From Acinetobacter sp. UBA3106 (GTDB taxonomy: Bacteria; Pseudomonadota; Gammaproteobacteria; Pseudomonadales; Moraxellaceae): a stretch of DNA of 64,000 bases. Location of the stretch: the NCBI GenBank assembly GCA_002365595.1, contig DFAM01000016.1, forward strand, positions 173,547-237,546. The letters are read 5' to 3'. Position numbers and translations under genes: made by a program. Of this stretch, positions 53,870 through 63,142 are shown piece by piece. Each line of letters starts with the position of its first letter. Positions within the stretch are counted from its first letter, which is position 1. The notes beneath the pieces are model-generated. The model saw only the letters and a program-made list of their open reading frames with translations. It did no database searches and was not told the origin of the DNA.

Positions 53870-55273
53870 CTGTTTTAAGATTGCTCTTAATATTTCCAGA
53901 CGAGCGGTATTTTTGTCATCAGTAGCGATAATATGCCACGGTGCATAAGCGGTACTGGTTCGTTCGAACATATCCGCGGCTGCCTCTAAATAAGCATCCC
54001 ATTTTTCCCGATTGCGCCAGTCCTCTTCAGTAATTTTAAAGCGCTTGTTTGGCGTCTCTTCACGGGCTTTAAAACGGGCGGCCTGTTCATCCTTGCTTAT
54101 TGCCAGCCATAATTTGATCACCACGGTTTGACTATTGACCAAATCCTTTTCAAAGCGGTTAATTTCCTCATAAGCCCGCTGCCACTCGACTTCACTGGCA
54201 AAGCCTTCTACCCGTTCCACCAGCACTCGCCCATACCAGGAACGGTCAAAAATCCTGATGTCTTCATCACTTTGTAACTTGGTCCAGAAACGCCACAAGT
54301 AAGGACGCCGTAATTCAAATTGTTCCGGGGCCGCGATGGTATGAATATCATATTCTCTTGGATCCAGATTTTTAACGATGCGTTTAATCGCGCCGCCTTT
54401 CCCTGCTGCGTCCATGCCCTCAAAAACGATAATCGCTTTACGGTCGTCAAAACGTAATGCATTTGCCACTTTAACAGACAGTTCTTTCAGCTCTTTTTTA
54501 TAGTCTTCATTGGTCGTGGGCTGATTTTCAGGATGCAGTAGCAACTCTGGAACAGCCGCCTGTTTCCATTCGGCTTTTGCTTCGCTCAAATGTTTTGGAC
54601 AATTTTGCATAGCCGCCAAAATAATCTGTGCAAATTGCTGATCACGGGATTTTTCATCTTCACAATTAATCACTTGCCAGTCTTTAAGAAAGCGCTGACT
54701 CATTTTTTGCAAATTGTCATATTGTTTTTTATTGCGCCAGTCCAGACCATGTAATTTATGCCAGTGCACTTCACTAGGGTCCATATTGTCCAGCCGCTTT
54801 TGCAAAGATTTCCAGGACAAGTCAAACCAGACCTTCACTACATCGACATGATTGTTTTTCAAGTCCTGTTCAAAAGCCTGCATATCTTCAATATAGGCAT
54901 CAAACTGGGTTTCATCGAGAGGTTTGGACACATGCAAGGCCGTGGCCAGCAAGTCGCTGTACCAGTTACCAAACCATACCATGATCTGACCTTCGGCAGG
55001 AATAAAATGCGCATAAGGCTGCCAAAAAGTCTGCTTTTGATTAAACATGTTGGGAGCATCGGCCTTAACCAGCAAATAACGCGGATCAACCCATTCACGC
55101 AGCTGCTTCACTGCCTCGCCCTTTCCGGCCAGCTCAATCCCATTGACCAGCACTAGCACGCTTTTAGCATTCTTTTGATCGCGGGTATTTTTTAAAAAGT
55201 ACTGTGCTTCAATCAGATTCAGGGAAAGCTCATCTTCATCAAGTAATGAATTTTTTGTTTTTTTAAGGGTCAT
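53855..55273 (-). CDS. pap: Polyphosphate:AMP phosphotransferase (PPK2 family)
   Basis: A 472-residue cytoplasmic enzyme that makes ADP from AMP and polyphosphate. It has two fused PPK2 domains, each with a P-loop: NGIELAGKGEAVKQL (about 44-58) and EGMDAAGKGGAIKRI (about 283-297). Only the second keeps the full catalytic set, with FDRSWYGRVLVERVEGF. This two-domain layout is that of the PAP enzyme first described in Acinetobacter johnsonii. It may support energy recovery from polyphosphate stores. It stands alone; GGGGAAAAT precedes the ATG. Confidence 0.92.
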   Translation of the reverse strand: MTLKKTKNSLLDEDELSLNLIEAQYFLKNTRDQKNAKSVLVLVNGIELAGKGEAVKQLREWVDPRYLLVKADAPNMFNQKQTFWQPYAHFIPAEGQIMVWFGNWYSDLLATALHVSKPLDETQFDAYIEDMQAFEQDLKNNHVDVVKVWFDLSWKSLQKRLDNMDPSEVHWHKLHGLDWRNKKQYDNLQKMSQRFLKDWQVINCEDEKSRDQQFAQIILAAMQNCPKHLSEAKAEWKQAAVPELLLHPENQPTTNEDYKKELKELSVKVANALRFDDRKAIIVFEGMDAAGKGGAIKRIVKNLDPREYDIHTIAAPEQFELRRPYLWRFWTKLQSDEDIRIFDRSWYGRVLVERVEGFASEVEWQRAYEEINRFEKDLVNSQTVVIKLWLAISKDEQAARFKAREETPNKRFKITEEDWRNREKWDAYLEAAADMFERTSTAYAPWHIIATDDKNTARLEILRAILKQLRVD

Positions 55274-55478
55274 ATTTTCCCCGTCCTCTATTCTAAATTT
55301 CAGTCAATTCAAGCATAGTACAAGGCTGAATTTGAACCCATAGTGTTTGTGTTGCTTATAATTGCTTTGTTTTCCAGCAAACTGACTTAATTTAAATCAT
55401 TTTTCGCACAGTTTGTCATAGCGACTTTTCTCATCTGGCTCTAAGATTTAGCCATCTAAAAAATAATAGAGACACAGC

Positions 55479-56183
55479 ATGTCTAAACTGGCTGCATTGG
55501 ATGATCTTTTAGAGTTGTACTATCAACTGAATTATCATCAAAATCCTGAAATTTTTCGCCGTCTGCAAGATGTGCAGGCCTGGCAAAAACAGCGTATGCA
55601 ATCTACCCATCACAAGCAGTTTGCAGAAAAACAAAATGTATTGATGTCGGAGTATTTCCTGAACCGCCTGTATGGCGGCCCGGATTTTGATGCCCTGGCC
55701 GAGCAAATCGCACGCTTGATGAAATATGCACACAAGGCAGAAAAACTGATTCCTGAAAATGCCGTGAAAACAGGTACATCAGGTGTATCTTTGGCGATTC
55801 TGGCGGTCCAACTGGACGAGCAGGTCGCCATGCAGCTACTGGAAGATTATCATCCGCATGAAGGCTTAACCGACGAGATGATGCGTTTGACCTATCTGAA
55901 ACTGGATCAGGGGCAACACCGTTTAAATCAGCTGGATTTGCTCGACCAGCTCGGTTTTAGCCTGGATAAATACATGCGCTCATTTGTGGTCTATACCGCC
56001 TTTAAAATGTGTAGAGGCGCAGCCAGCAAATATAACTTCGATGTCATGTATGAATTTATGCAGGATGGCTTTTTGGCCATGAAACCGCTAAAGTCGGCAG
56101 AGAAGTTCGTGAAGGATTTTACTGCAGTTGAACGTCAAATTATCCATAAAGTTCACACCGGCGATCCGCACCCATTTCAGTAA
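55479..56183 (+). CDS. Conserved helical protein, FFLEELY-like, unknown
   Basis: A 234-residue, mostly helical cytoplasmic protein. The segment MSEYFLNRLYGGPDFDALAEQIARLM resembles the FFLEELY motif family of proteobacteria, with Tyr and Asn in place of the usual residues. No catalytic motif is seen. GAGACACAGC precedes the ATG. It lies upstream of ubiE but 168 bases away. Confidence 0.7.
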   Translation: MSKLAALDDLLELYYQLNYHQNPEIFRRLQDVQAWQKQRMQSTHHKQFAEKQNVLMSEYFLNRLYGGPDFDALAEQIARLMKYAHKAEKLIPENAVKTGTSGVSLAILAVQLDEQVAMQLLEDYHPHEGLTDEMMRLTYLKLDQGQHRLNQLDLLDQLGFSLDKYMRSFVVYTAFKMCRGAASKYNFDVMYEFMQDGFLAMKPLKSAEKFVKDFTAVERQIIHKVHTGDPHPFQ

Positions 56184-56351
56184 CTTGATGTTGTGATGGA
56201 ACTAACAAATTAAGCAGTGAATAAAAACATAGAGCAGATTTCTGTATATTATTCATAACAATTGCATGCAGATTGCTGTACAACGTCTTAGAATCTGTCA
56301 TCATGCAAGCACTGCAACATTAACCCTATTTTTATGTTAGGAGTGACTCTA

Positions 56352-57296
56352 ATGTCTAACGAAAATCAAACGCCTACCTCTCCCCCTGAGCCGGCCCAAA
56401 ATACAGACAAAGTGAGTCCTTTCTTAACTGAGCCTCTTCCGCAAGGCACTGCTCAAGGTCAGCAACAATCTTTACAACAACAGTTGACCGACACCCTAGT
56501 GACCGGTTCAGTACCGAAATATAACCTGCCACGTGGTGCCAATACCGGTAATGTCGGGGCAACCACCCACTTCGGTTACCAGACTGTGAGCAGTGAAGAT
56601 AAAGCCCAGAAAGTGGCTGAAGTTTTCCATTCAGTCGCCAGCAAATACGACATCATGAATGATCTAATGTCATTCGGTATTCACCGCCTCTGGAAACGTT
56701 TTGCCATTAATATGTCAGGCGTACGCCGTGGTCAGCATGTACTCGATATTGCAGGTGGTACGGGTGATCTGGCTAAAGTCTTTAGCCGTGAAGTCGGTCC
56801 TACAGGACATGTGGTGCTTTCAGATATCAACGAATCGATGCTGAATGTGGGTCGTGACCGTTTGATCGATGCCGGTTGTACCAATGTCGATTTCGTTTTG
56901 GCCAATGCTGAAACTTTAGAGCCATTTGCAGACAACAGTTTTGACTTGCTGACCATCAGCTTTGGCCTACGTAACGTCACCGACAAAGATGCAGCACTCG
57001 CGGCAATGTACCGTGTTCTTAAGCCAGGCGGCCGTTTATTGGTGCTTGAATTCTCTAAACCGGTATTCGAGCCATTCTCTAAATTGTATGATCTGTATTC
57101 ATTCACCGCTTTACCAATCATGGGTAAAATTATTGCCAATGACTCGGAAAGTTATAAATATTTAGCCGAATCGATCCGTATGCATCCGGACCAACGTACC
57201 TTGAAAGGCATGATGGAAAATGCAGGATTCCAGAACTGTGATTACCACAACTTGACTGGTGGTATTGTGGCGGTTCACCGCGGCTTTAAACTTTAA
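56352..57296 (+). CDS. ubiE: Ubiquinone/menaquinone C-methyltransferase UbiE
   Basis: A 314-residue SAM-dependent methyltransferase of ubiquinone synthesis. The core (from about FGYQTVSSEDKAQKVAEVFHSVASKYDIMNDLMS) has motif I VLDIAGGTGDL and the family block TISFGLRNVTDKDAALAAMYRVLKPGGRLLVLEFSKP. About 60 extra residues, rich in Gln and Pro, precede the core compared with E. coli UbiE (251 residues). The longer frame is rejected: AGGAGTG marks the ATG at 56352. It leads the ubiE-ubiJ-ubiB operon. Confidence 0.96.
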   Translation: MSNENQTPTSPPEPAQNTDKVSPFLTEPLPQGTAQGQQQSLQQQLTDTLVTGSVPKYNLPRGANTGNVGATTHFGYQTVSSEDKAQKVAEVFHSVASKYDIMNDLMSFGIHRLWKRFAINMSGVRRGQHVLDIAGGTGDLAKVFSREVGPTGHVVLSDINESMLNVGRDRLIDAGCTNVDFVLANAETLEPFADNSFDLLTISFGLRNVTDKDAALAAMYRVLKPGGRLLVLEFSKPVFEPFSKLYDLYSFTALPIMGKIIANDSESYKYLAESIRMHPDQRTLKGMMENAGFQNCDYHNLTGGIVAVHRGFKL

Positions 57297-57307
57297 GGTT
57301 TTATGCT

Positions 57308-57991
57308 ATGTGGTCGATTCTGGCACTCGGTGCAGTTGAACGATTAATTCATCATATGATTGATCTGGATGCGATTACCCGCATTCAGCTCAATGAATTG
57401 CAAGGTAAAATGTTGCGTGTGGTGATTGACTCACCACAGCTTTCTGTCGATGTGTTCTTTGACGACAATAAAGTGCGTCTGGAACCAACCGTCACCGGTC
57501 AAAGCGCGACCCCATCCATTTTCGAACAACGTCCGTTTGATCAAAACCAGCAGATTTCGGAAGCGACCGCGACCCTGCAGGTTAAAAATGTGGTTGAGCT
57601 TTTGAAGCTGTTACTGGCGGATGATGTCGGCAATATTCCGCTGCAAGGTGACTATCACCTGTTGCAGGATATTCAGCGTATCATGCAACAGGCCGAACCG
57701 GATTTAGCTTCACATTTAAGTCCATGGATTGGTCCTGCCCTTGCCCATGAACTTGGCAAAATCCAGCTGGCACCGAAACATTTAAAACGTTCCTTAGAAA
57801 GTTATTTATTCTTTGCTGAAGATGCGTTAAAAGAAGATAGCGGCTTATTTGCTCCACGCTGGCAAATGGACGGTTTGCAGCAAGATACCCGAATTTTCAA
57901 TCAAAATTTAGATCGTGCCGAAGCCAAAATTCAGCAGCTTCGAGCGCAGATTGATACTTTAGATACACCTCCAGCTTCACCTCAAGATTAG
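57308..57991 (+). CDS. ubiJ: Ubiquinone biosynthesis accessory factor UbiJ
   Basis: A 227-residue protein with an SCP2-like lipid-binding N-terminal domain (about 15-110) and a helical C-terminus ending in a short coiled coil (RAEAKIQQLRAQIDTL). UbiJ and UbiK help the Ubi metabolon handle lipid intermediates in aerobic ubiquinone synthesis. It is between ubiE (11 bases upstream) and ubiB (10 bases downstream), the standard gammaproteobacterial order. Confidence 0.9.
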   Translation: MWSILALGAVERLIHHMIDLDAITRIQLNELQGKMLRVVIDSPQLSVDVFFDDNKVRLEPTVTGQSATPSIFEQRPFDQNQQISEATATLQVKNVVELLKLLLADDVGNIPLQGDYHLLQDIQRIMQQAEPDLASHLSPWIGPALAHELGKIQLAPKHLKRSLESYLFFAEDALKEDSGLFAPRWQMDGLQQDTRIFNQNLDRAEAKIQQLRAQIDTLDTPPASPQD

Positions 57992-58001
57992 GTTTAGATA
58001 T

Positions 58002-59621
58002 ATGATTCCGCATGTTTCACGTTTACTCGAACTTTGGCGCATTGCCGCGCACTATAGACTCGACACGTTGTTTCCTGCGGAAGAATTACCAGAAAAAGCC
58101 CGTCATGTTTTAAGCTTGATTCGCATGCACCCTGCGGCATGGTCTAGCCGTGAACGTAAAAACCCACTGAAGCTAAAAGAAGCTTTAGAAGAAATGGGAC
58201 CGCTGGCGATTAAACTGGGGCAGTTGCTTTCAACCCGCCGTGATTTGATCCCACCCAAAGTTTTACAACAATTGGTGCTTTTACAAGATCGAGTTAAGCC
58301 GTTTGATAATAACATTGCCAAAACCCGCATTCAGGAATCACTGAAAGCCGATGTAAATACCTTGTTTGCCCGTTTTGATGAACAGCCGCTTGCCGCAGCG
58401 TCCATTGCTCAGGTGCATACCGCTGCTCTGCATGATGGTCGTGAAGTGGTGGTTAAAGTCACTCGTCCCGACATTCGCCAGCAAATTTTGCAAGACTTTG
58501 AAATTCTCGATTGGCTCGGTGCAGCGTTGGAAAAACGCTTGGAAGCAGCGCGTGCCCTGCATTTGTCGGAAATTATTCAGGACTATCGTCAAATCATTCT
58601 AAATGAACTGGATTTGACCTTAGAAGCCGACAACACCCGTCGTATGCGCCATTATTTTACTGGCTCAAGCATGATGTATGTGCCTGAAGTGTATATGGAC
58701 AGCAAAGACGTGATGGTGGCTGAACGCATCACCGGTGTTCCTATTTCCGATATTGCCACTTTTGACCGTATGGGAATGAATCGCGCGGACCTGGCAGAAA
58801 AAGGTTTGACCATTTTCTTTACCCAGGTATTCCGTGACAACTTCTTCCATGCCGATATGCATCCGGGTAACGTGTTTGTCGAAACCATTAATCCGAGTAA
58901 TCCACGCTTTATTGCACTGGATTGCGCGATTATGGGTGAGCTGTCCAAACACGATCAAATGACCGTGGCACGCATGTTACTGGCAGTAATGAACAGCGAC
59001 TTTATGCAGCTGATTCTGGTGGTGCATCAAGCTGGCTGGATTCCACCAGGAACTGATCAAGATGCCTTGGCGCGTGAAATGCGCCGTACCGTCGGTCCAA
59101 TGGTATCGAAACCGATGCATGAGCTGGATTTTGCCGGCATTCTGATTCAAGTGATGGATATTGCCCGTCGTTTCCATCTGGAAATTCCACCACAGCTGAT
59201 GCTCTTGCTGAAAACATTAGTGCATGTCGAAGGCTTGGGAACCGACCTTTATCCTGAACTGGATATCTGGAAACTGGCGAAACCGATCCTGACCAACTGG
59301 ATTAAAGCGCAAATGAATCCGCAAAAGAACCTGAAGGAATTGGGACAAAAAATTCCTGATCTTCTGCTCGGTGCGCAGGATTTACCGAGCTTGATGATTG
59401 ACAGTTTAAATGGTCTAAAAAATCAGTCGGCCTGGCATTCCAAACAATTGCATGAGCTGCAAAGTATGCGCTTGCAAATGGAACATCAGCAAAAACGCAG
59501 CTGGATTTTCGGTAGCTTGATGGCAATTTTGTTGTCGATTGCGATTATTGCACCTTGGTATATTTCGATTATTCTAATCATGCTGGCGAGCTTGCTTGCA
59601 GTTTGGCGAATTTTTAAATAA
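58002..59621 (+). CDS. ubiB: Ubiquinone biosynthesis kinase-like protein UbiB
   Basis: A 539-residue ABC1/ADCK-family ATPase, anchored by two C-terminal membrane helices (about 497-535). The KxGQ motif is visible in AIKLGQLLSTRRDLIP, and FHADMHPGNVFV and LDCAIMGEL are family motifs. It is needed for ubiquinone synthesis, perhaps by extracting lipid intermediates from the membrane. It is the last gene of the ubi operon. Confidence 0.96.
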   Translation: MIPHVSRLLELWRIAAHYRLDTLFPAEELPEKARHVLSLIRMHPAAWSSRERKNPLKLKEALEEMGPLAIKLGQLLSTRRDLIPPKVLQQLVLLQDRVKPFDNNIAKTRIQESLKADVNTLFARFDEQPLAAASIAQVHTAALHDGREVVVKVTRPDIRQQILQDFEILDWLGAALEKRLEAARALHLSEIIQDYRQIILNELDLTLEADNTRRMRHYFTGSSMMYVPEVYMDSKDVMVAERITGVPISDIATFDRMGMNRADLAEKGLTIFFTQVFRDNFFHADMHPGNVFVETINPSNPRFIALDCAIMGELSKHDQMTVARMLLAVMNSDFMQLILVVHQAGWIPPGTDQDALAREMRRTVGPMVSKPMHELDFAGILIQVMDIARRFHLEIPPQLMLLLKTLVHVEGLGTDLYPELDIWKLAKPILTNWIKAQMNPQKNLKELGQKIPDLLLGAQDLPSLMIDSLNGLKNQSAWHSKQLHELQSMRLQMEHQQKRSWIFGSLMAILLSIAIIAPWYISIILIMLASLLAVWRIFK

Positions 59622-60391
59622 GAATTTGATTATACTTATAATATTATAAGTAATTTGGGTTATACATAAGCCAAAACTGTCCAAATGGTTTTGGCAATCA
59701 TGAGTTAAATTCATCTTCAAACTCACATTTTTAATCACCAGCATGTCTTAAGCTCTATATGACTTATACGAATTTATTCCGGGTTATTAAAGGCATTTAG
59801 AAATTTGCAGCTGCCTATTAAAAATAGCCGAACCAGAATAGATTTCTGAAAACGTGATGATCTACTAATATGTTGCAGATATATAAGTGAAAGAGCAGCC
59901 AAGTCATGAAAATGAATCTACACCCTTATACTCCTCAGGACTCTGCTCATCTAACTTTAAATGATAAGTTGAAAATTAATTCATGAAAGTAAATAAACAG
60001 AATTTCAACCTATTTTTCATGCATTTATATTCTTCATAAATCTATTGACAGAATATGTCAGTCATTGAAATATAATGATGATGGACTAAAGTCAATGCGA
60101 TTAAATAAAACTCAGATAAAAAAATTTAAAACTTATTATATTTATCAACAATAAAGGATTTATTTTTTAGATTTATTTCAAATAACAAAAAACCAATCTC
60201 ATACCAAAAAAAATAAATAACATTATGAAAAATATATTAAAAAATTTAAATCACTTTCAATTAAAATAAAAATAAAGATAATTTAACTATGATTAACATT
60301 TAATCTAAAAGACTTTTCTTAAAAAATAAGTTAAAAAATACACTATCAAATAACTTTAAAAAAACCGTTACAAAAAACCAGGGAATATACA
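59622..60391. other. 770-base AT-rich spacer before the large lipoprotein gene
   Basis: No convincing gene. A 26-codon open frame at about 59907 lacks a homologue or strong ribosome site. The region has a perfect 18-base palindrome ACTTATAATATTATAAGT (59634-59651), a GCCAAAAC/GTTTTGGC hairpin (59670-59695) and a TGACA/TGTCA inverted repeat (60046-60060). The right third is very AT-rich. Confidence 0.55.
60045..60076 (+). promoter_or_regulatory. Possible promoter with an overlapping operator-like palindrome
   Basis: TTGACA (60045-60050) is followed by TATAAT (60071-60076), but the 20-base spacing is long for sigma-70. TGACA-GAATA-TGTCA (60046-60060) overlaps the -35 box and could bind a repressor. 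It would give a leader of about 310 bases for the lipoprotein gene. Confidence 0.35.
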
Positions 60392-61837
60392 ATGAAAAAT
60401 CATGCGTTAAAATGGTCGACCTTAGCTTCTGCAATTCTATTAACTGCTTGTGGTGGGGGTGGAGGTGACGGCGGCTCTGAAGCGCCTTTTACTCCTAAAA
60501 CTATTTCTGGTACAGCTGTGGATTTTTATTTAGCGGGTGCAGATGTCGATTTCACTAACTCGGCTTGTCAAGATGCCTATCCAGATCTAAAAACAGATGA
60601 AAACGGCAAATTTTCTTTTAAAACGACTGTAAATTGTCAAGAAACCGGTTTCATCATTACTGGCGGTGTTGATACGGTTACCAAACTTCCATTTGCTGGA
60701 GAGTTAAAAGTTAAACCTATTAACTATCAAACTTCATCGACTAATGAAATAGTTGCAACGCCTCTAACGACTTTACAGGCTGAACTCCCAGCAGCTGAAT
60801 TTCAAGATCTGCTTAGTAAGCTAGGTTTTAGTTTGAATGAAGATGTCACGACATTTGATCCAATTGCTGAGGGATCTAATAATCAACAAGCGGCAGTATT
60901 TGTATTACAACAAATTTTAACTCAACTTGAAGATTCTGGTTTAACTATGGCTCAAGCCGTGAAAGCCATTCAAACAGCATCAGCTACGACTTCTCTTCTT
61001 ACTAATTCAGGCGTAAATACGAATGCTGTAGCACTCATATTCACTACTGCTGCACAATCTGCCTCTGATGAAGTTAAAACAGCATTACAACAGAATCAGG
61101 CAAAAGTAGAAGCTGTAACTGATATTATCAATACAGCTTTGACCTCATCAGGAAATACTAAGTTAGAAGATTATTTAGCTAACAACCCTGGTGTTATTGC
61201 TGACATTCAGGATGAAATTGCATCTGCTAGCTATAGCGGACTGAGCGTTGCAAATAAAAATATTCAAGAAATTATTAATTCTGGAAATGATGCACGTTTA
61301 TCCGTTGATAAAAATGCAATTGATTCTTTAGCTCAAGTGAAGTTTATTTTAAATAAAGCGACTACAGATACGGATTCTATTAAATTAGGTTTCCAGGCGA
61401 AAGCTGCAATTGGTCAAAATGGCCAGCCTGAAACCCTGACCGCGTATATTAGCCAGGTAAACGTTTCATTTGACAATAATATTGCCATCAGCAAAATTAC
61501 TATTCCAGCGGGTGCTGTAATTGAAATTGAAACAACTTTGGCAAATTCGCCGAAAGGTTCATTCGAAGTTGCGCAGGATACTGAGTTTACAGGTGATTCA
61601 ATTTCTCTGTCAGATTTAGCAAATAAATTCACAGTTTTACGTCAACCTTATACCAACTATAAGAACTTGATTGCTTCAAGCAACTTCGTTAATGCGGATG
61701 TATCGGTTTTTGTTGCTCCGACTGTTTATCCAATCTCTGCAGCTTTAGGATTAAACCTGGGTTCATTTGGTATTCCAAATAAACCTGCTACTGCCTTCAG
61801 CGGTGTTACCACTACAGGCTACTTTACGATTCAATAA
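60392..61837 (+). CDS. Large surface or periplasmic lipoprotein, unknown
   Basis: A 481-residue protein with a lipoprotein signal (MKNHALKWSTLASAILLTAC; Cys20) and a Gly-rich linker right after it. An early segment (about 40-110) has a carboxypeptidase-regulatory-like pattern (ISGTAVDFYLAGADVDFTNS.. TDENGKFSFKT). The rest is not recognised. A terminator separates it from the barrel-like gene that follows, and the two may form a surface pair. AGGGAATATACA precedes the ATG. Confidence 0.7.
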   Translation: MKNHALKWSTLASAILLTACGGGGGDGGSEAPFTPKTISGTAVDFYLAGADVDFTNSACQDAYPDLKTDENGKFSFKTTVNCQETGFIITGGVDTVTKLPFAGELKVKPINYQTSSTNEIVATPLTTLQAELPAAEFQDLLSKLGFSLNEDVTTFDPIAEGSNNQQAAVFVLQQILTQLEDSGLTMAQAVKAIQTASATTSLLTNSGVNTNAVALIFTTAAQSASDEVKTALQQNQAKVEAVTDIINTALTSSGNTKLEDYLANNPGVIADIQDEIASASYSGLSVANKNIQEIINSGNDARLSVDKNAIDSLAQVKFILNKATTDTDSIKLGFQAKAAIGQNGQPETLTAYISQVNVSFDNNIAISKITIPAGAVIEIETTLANSPKGSFEVAQDTEFTGDSISLSDLANKFTVLRQPYTNYKNLIASSNFVNADVSVFVAPTVYPISAALGLNLGSFGIPNKPATAFSGVTTTGYFTIQ

Positions 61838-61849
61838 TCAAAAATAAAA

Positions 61850-61877
61850 AAAAGCCAGTGATTCATCACTGGCTTTT
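61850..61877 (+). terminator. Rho-independent terminator after the lipoprotein gene
   Basis: AAAAGCCAGTGA pairs with TCACTGGCTTTT around a short loop. It lies 28 bases before the TTG start of the next gene. Confidence 0.85.
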
Positions 61878-61904
61878 CTCTCACTTTCTATTTGGTAAAT
61901 AAAG

Positions 61905-63005
61905 TTGAAAAATCAATCATTACTTTTTATTTCTGTAGCATTTATTATTTCTAATACCTATGCCGCACCCGATGATTTGTTTTTACAAGCCACGCCTGCT
62001 AAACATAAACTTACGACGAATGTAAGCCTAGATTTAGTTAATGATACTGTCGACTTTCTGGATTTACGAGAAAGTGAAGGTGTTCAAGGAGATTCTGGAG
62101 ATTATATTGGTGCGCATATCAATGCCCAATATCAGTTCCATCCTGAATGGTCTATCAATGCCGACTATTGGCGTCGAGAAATCGAGTTTGGCAAAGATAC
62201 CAATAAATTAGATTCTGGCGCCTTAGGCATTACCTACTTTCCGGCAAGTCTTTCTACTGATCGTTCTAATCTTGCTTTTAAACTTTCTTTCTGGGGCAAT
62301 CAAGCGGATGAGTTAGCGAAAACCTCCCCTACCAATGTGAATGGCCGTACAATTAATGAGGTCGTTGTTTCTAATCCGCGTGACACGCAAATTCAACTAG
62401 ACACTATTTATACCCATAAAATTGACTTTATGAATCAAGTTAATTTCTTTGGTTCTTTAGGATATAGCAAAGTTGAAGTTGATGAATTGGATTTGATGGT
62501 TCATTTGACCGGGAATGGACGGGATTGTAAAGCCAATATCAATATTGACTCGAACAATCAGTTAACTGGAAAACCAGTTGGTCGCTGCCTTATTGATGGT
62601 CTCATTGTACGAGATATTGATATTGGAAACTATGCGGATCGATTTGATCTGGATGTGCAGAAAGATCTCAACTATGACGCTTATTATGCAGGCTTAGGCG
62701 GGTCATGGAACTGGCGCTATAAACAATTTGAAAGCCAGCTCGCCTACCATTACCAACGCTTGTGGCGCGACAATATCGATGACCGTGTGTCTAATTTTGG
62801 CAATCAAGCGATTAAGGACAATCATACCGTCGGTGCCAAGTTCAGTTATGACTTTACACCTAAATTGACAGCTTACCTGCAAGGTCAGATTTTCCAAAAT
62901 AACTTAGTGGGCTATGTACCCTTCATCTATAATGGGGTCACCGCTTCCCGTTTAGACAAACGTTATGGATTGGCTTCTATTGGGGTTCAATACCGCGGTT
63001 TCTAA
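61905..63005 (+). CDS. Outer-membrane beta-barrel-like protein, unknown
   Basis: A 366-residue protein with a Sec signal peptide (KNQSLLFISVAFIISNTYA, cleaved before APDD) and many alternating hydrophobic/aromatic strands (YQFHPEWSINADYWRR, YYAGLGGSWNWRYKQFESQL, GLASIGVQYRGF), ending in Phe as outer-membrane barrels do. No family is recognised. The start is TTG: no ATG or GTG lies at the right place, and the signal peptide needs the Lys right after it. The upstream terminator suggests its own weak promoter or partial read-through. Confidence 0.7.
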   Translation: MKNQSLLFISVAFIISNTYAAPDDLFLQATPAKHKLTTNVSLDLVNDTVDFLDLRESEGVQGDSGDYIGAHINAQYQFHPEWSINADYWRREIEFGKDTNKLDSGALGITYFPASLSTDRSNLAFKLSFWGNQADELAKTSPTNVNGRTINEVVVSNPRDTQIQLDTIYTHKIDFMNQVNFFGSLGYSKVEVDELDLMVHLTGNGRDCKANINIDSNNQLTGKPVGRCLIDGLIVRDIDIGNYADRFDLDVQKDLNYDAYYAGLGGSWNWRYKQFESQLAYHYQRLWRDNIDDRVSNFGNQAIKDNHTVGAKFSYDFTPKLTAYLQGQIFQNNLVGYVPFIYNGVTASRLDKRYGLASIGVQYRGF

Positions 63006-63010
63006 GCATC

Positions 63011-63039
63011 AAAAAAGCCTGAGCCCTTCAGGCTTTTTT
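63011..63039 (+). terminator. Rho-independent terminator after the barrel-like gene
   Basis: AAAAAAGCCTGA pairs with TCAGGCTTTTTT around a 5-base loop. Confidence 0.9.
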
Positions 63040-63142
63040 ATTCATTCTATGACTCCAAAGTCACCTTTGGACACTTCTCGCCATTGGGATCAATCAGCTT
63101 TCGCTTAAAATAACCGCACACCTGTATAGTGAATAGTAGATC

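Noticed and set aside
59907..59985. A 26-codon open frame starting MKMNLHPYTPQ
   Set aside because: It has only a weak ribosome site and cannot be related to any protein, so it may be chance in an AT-rich spacer.
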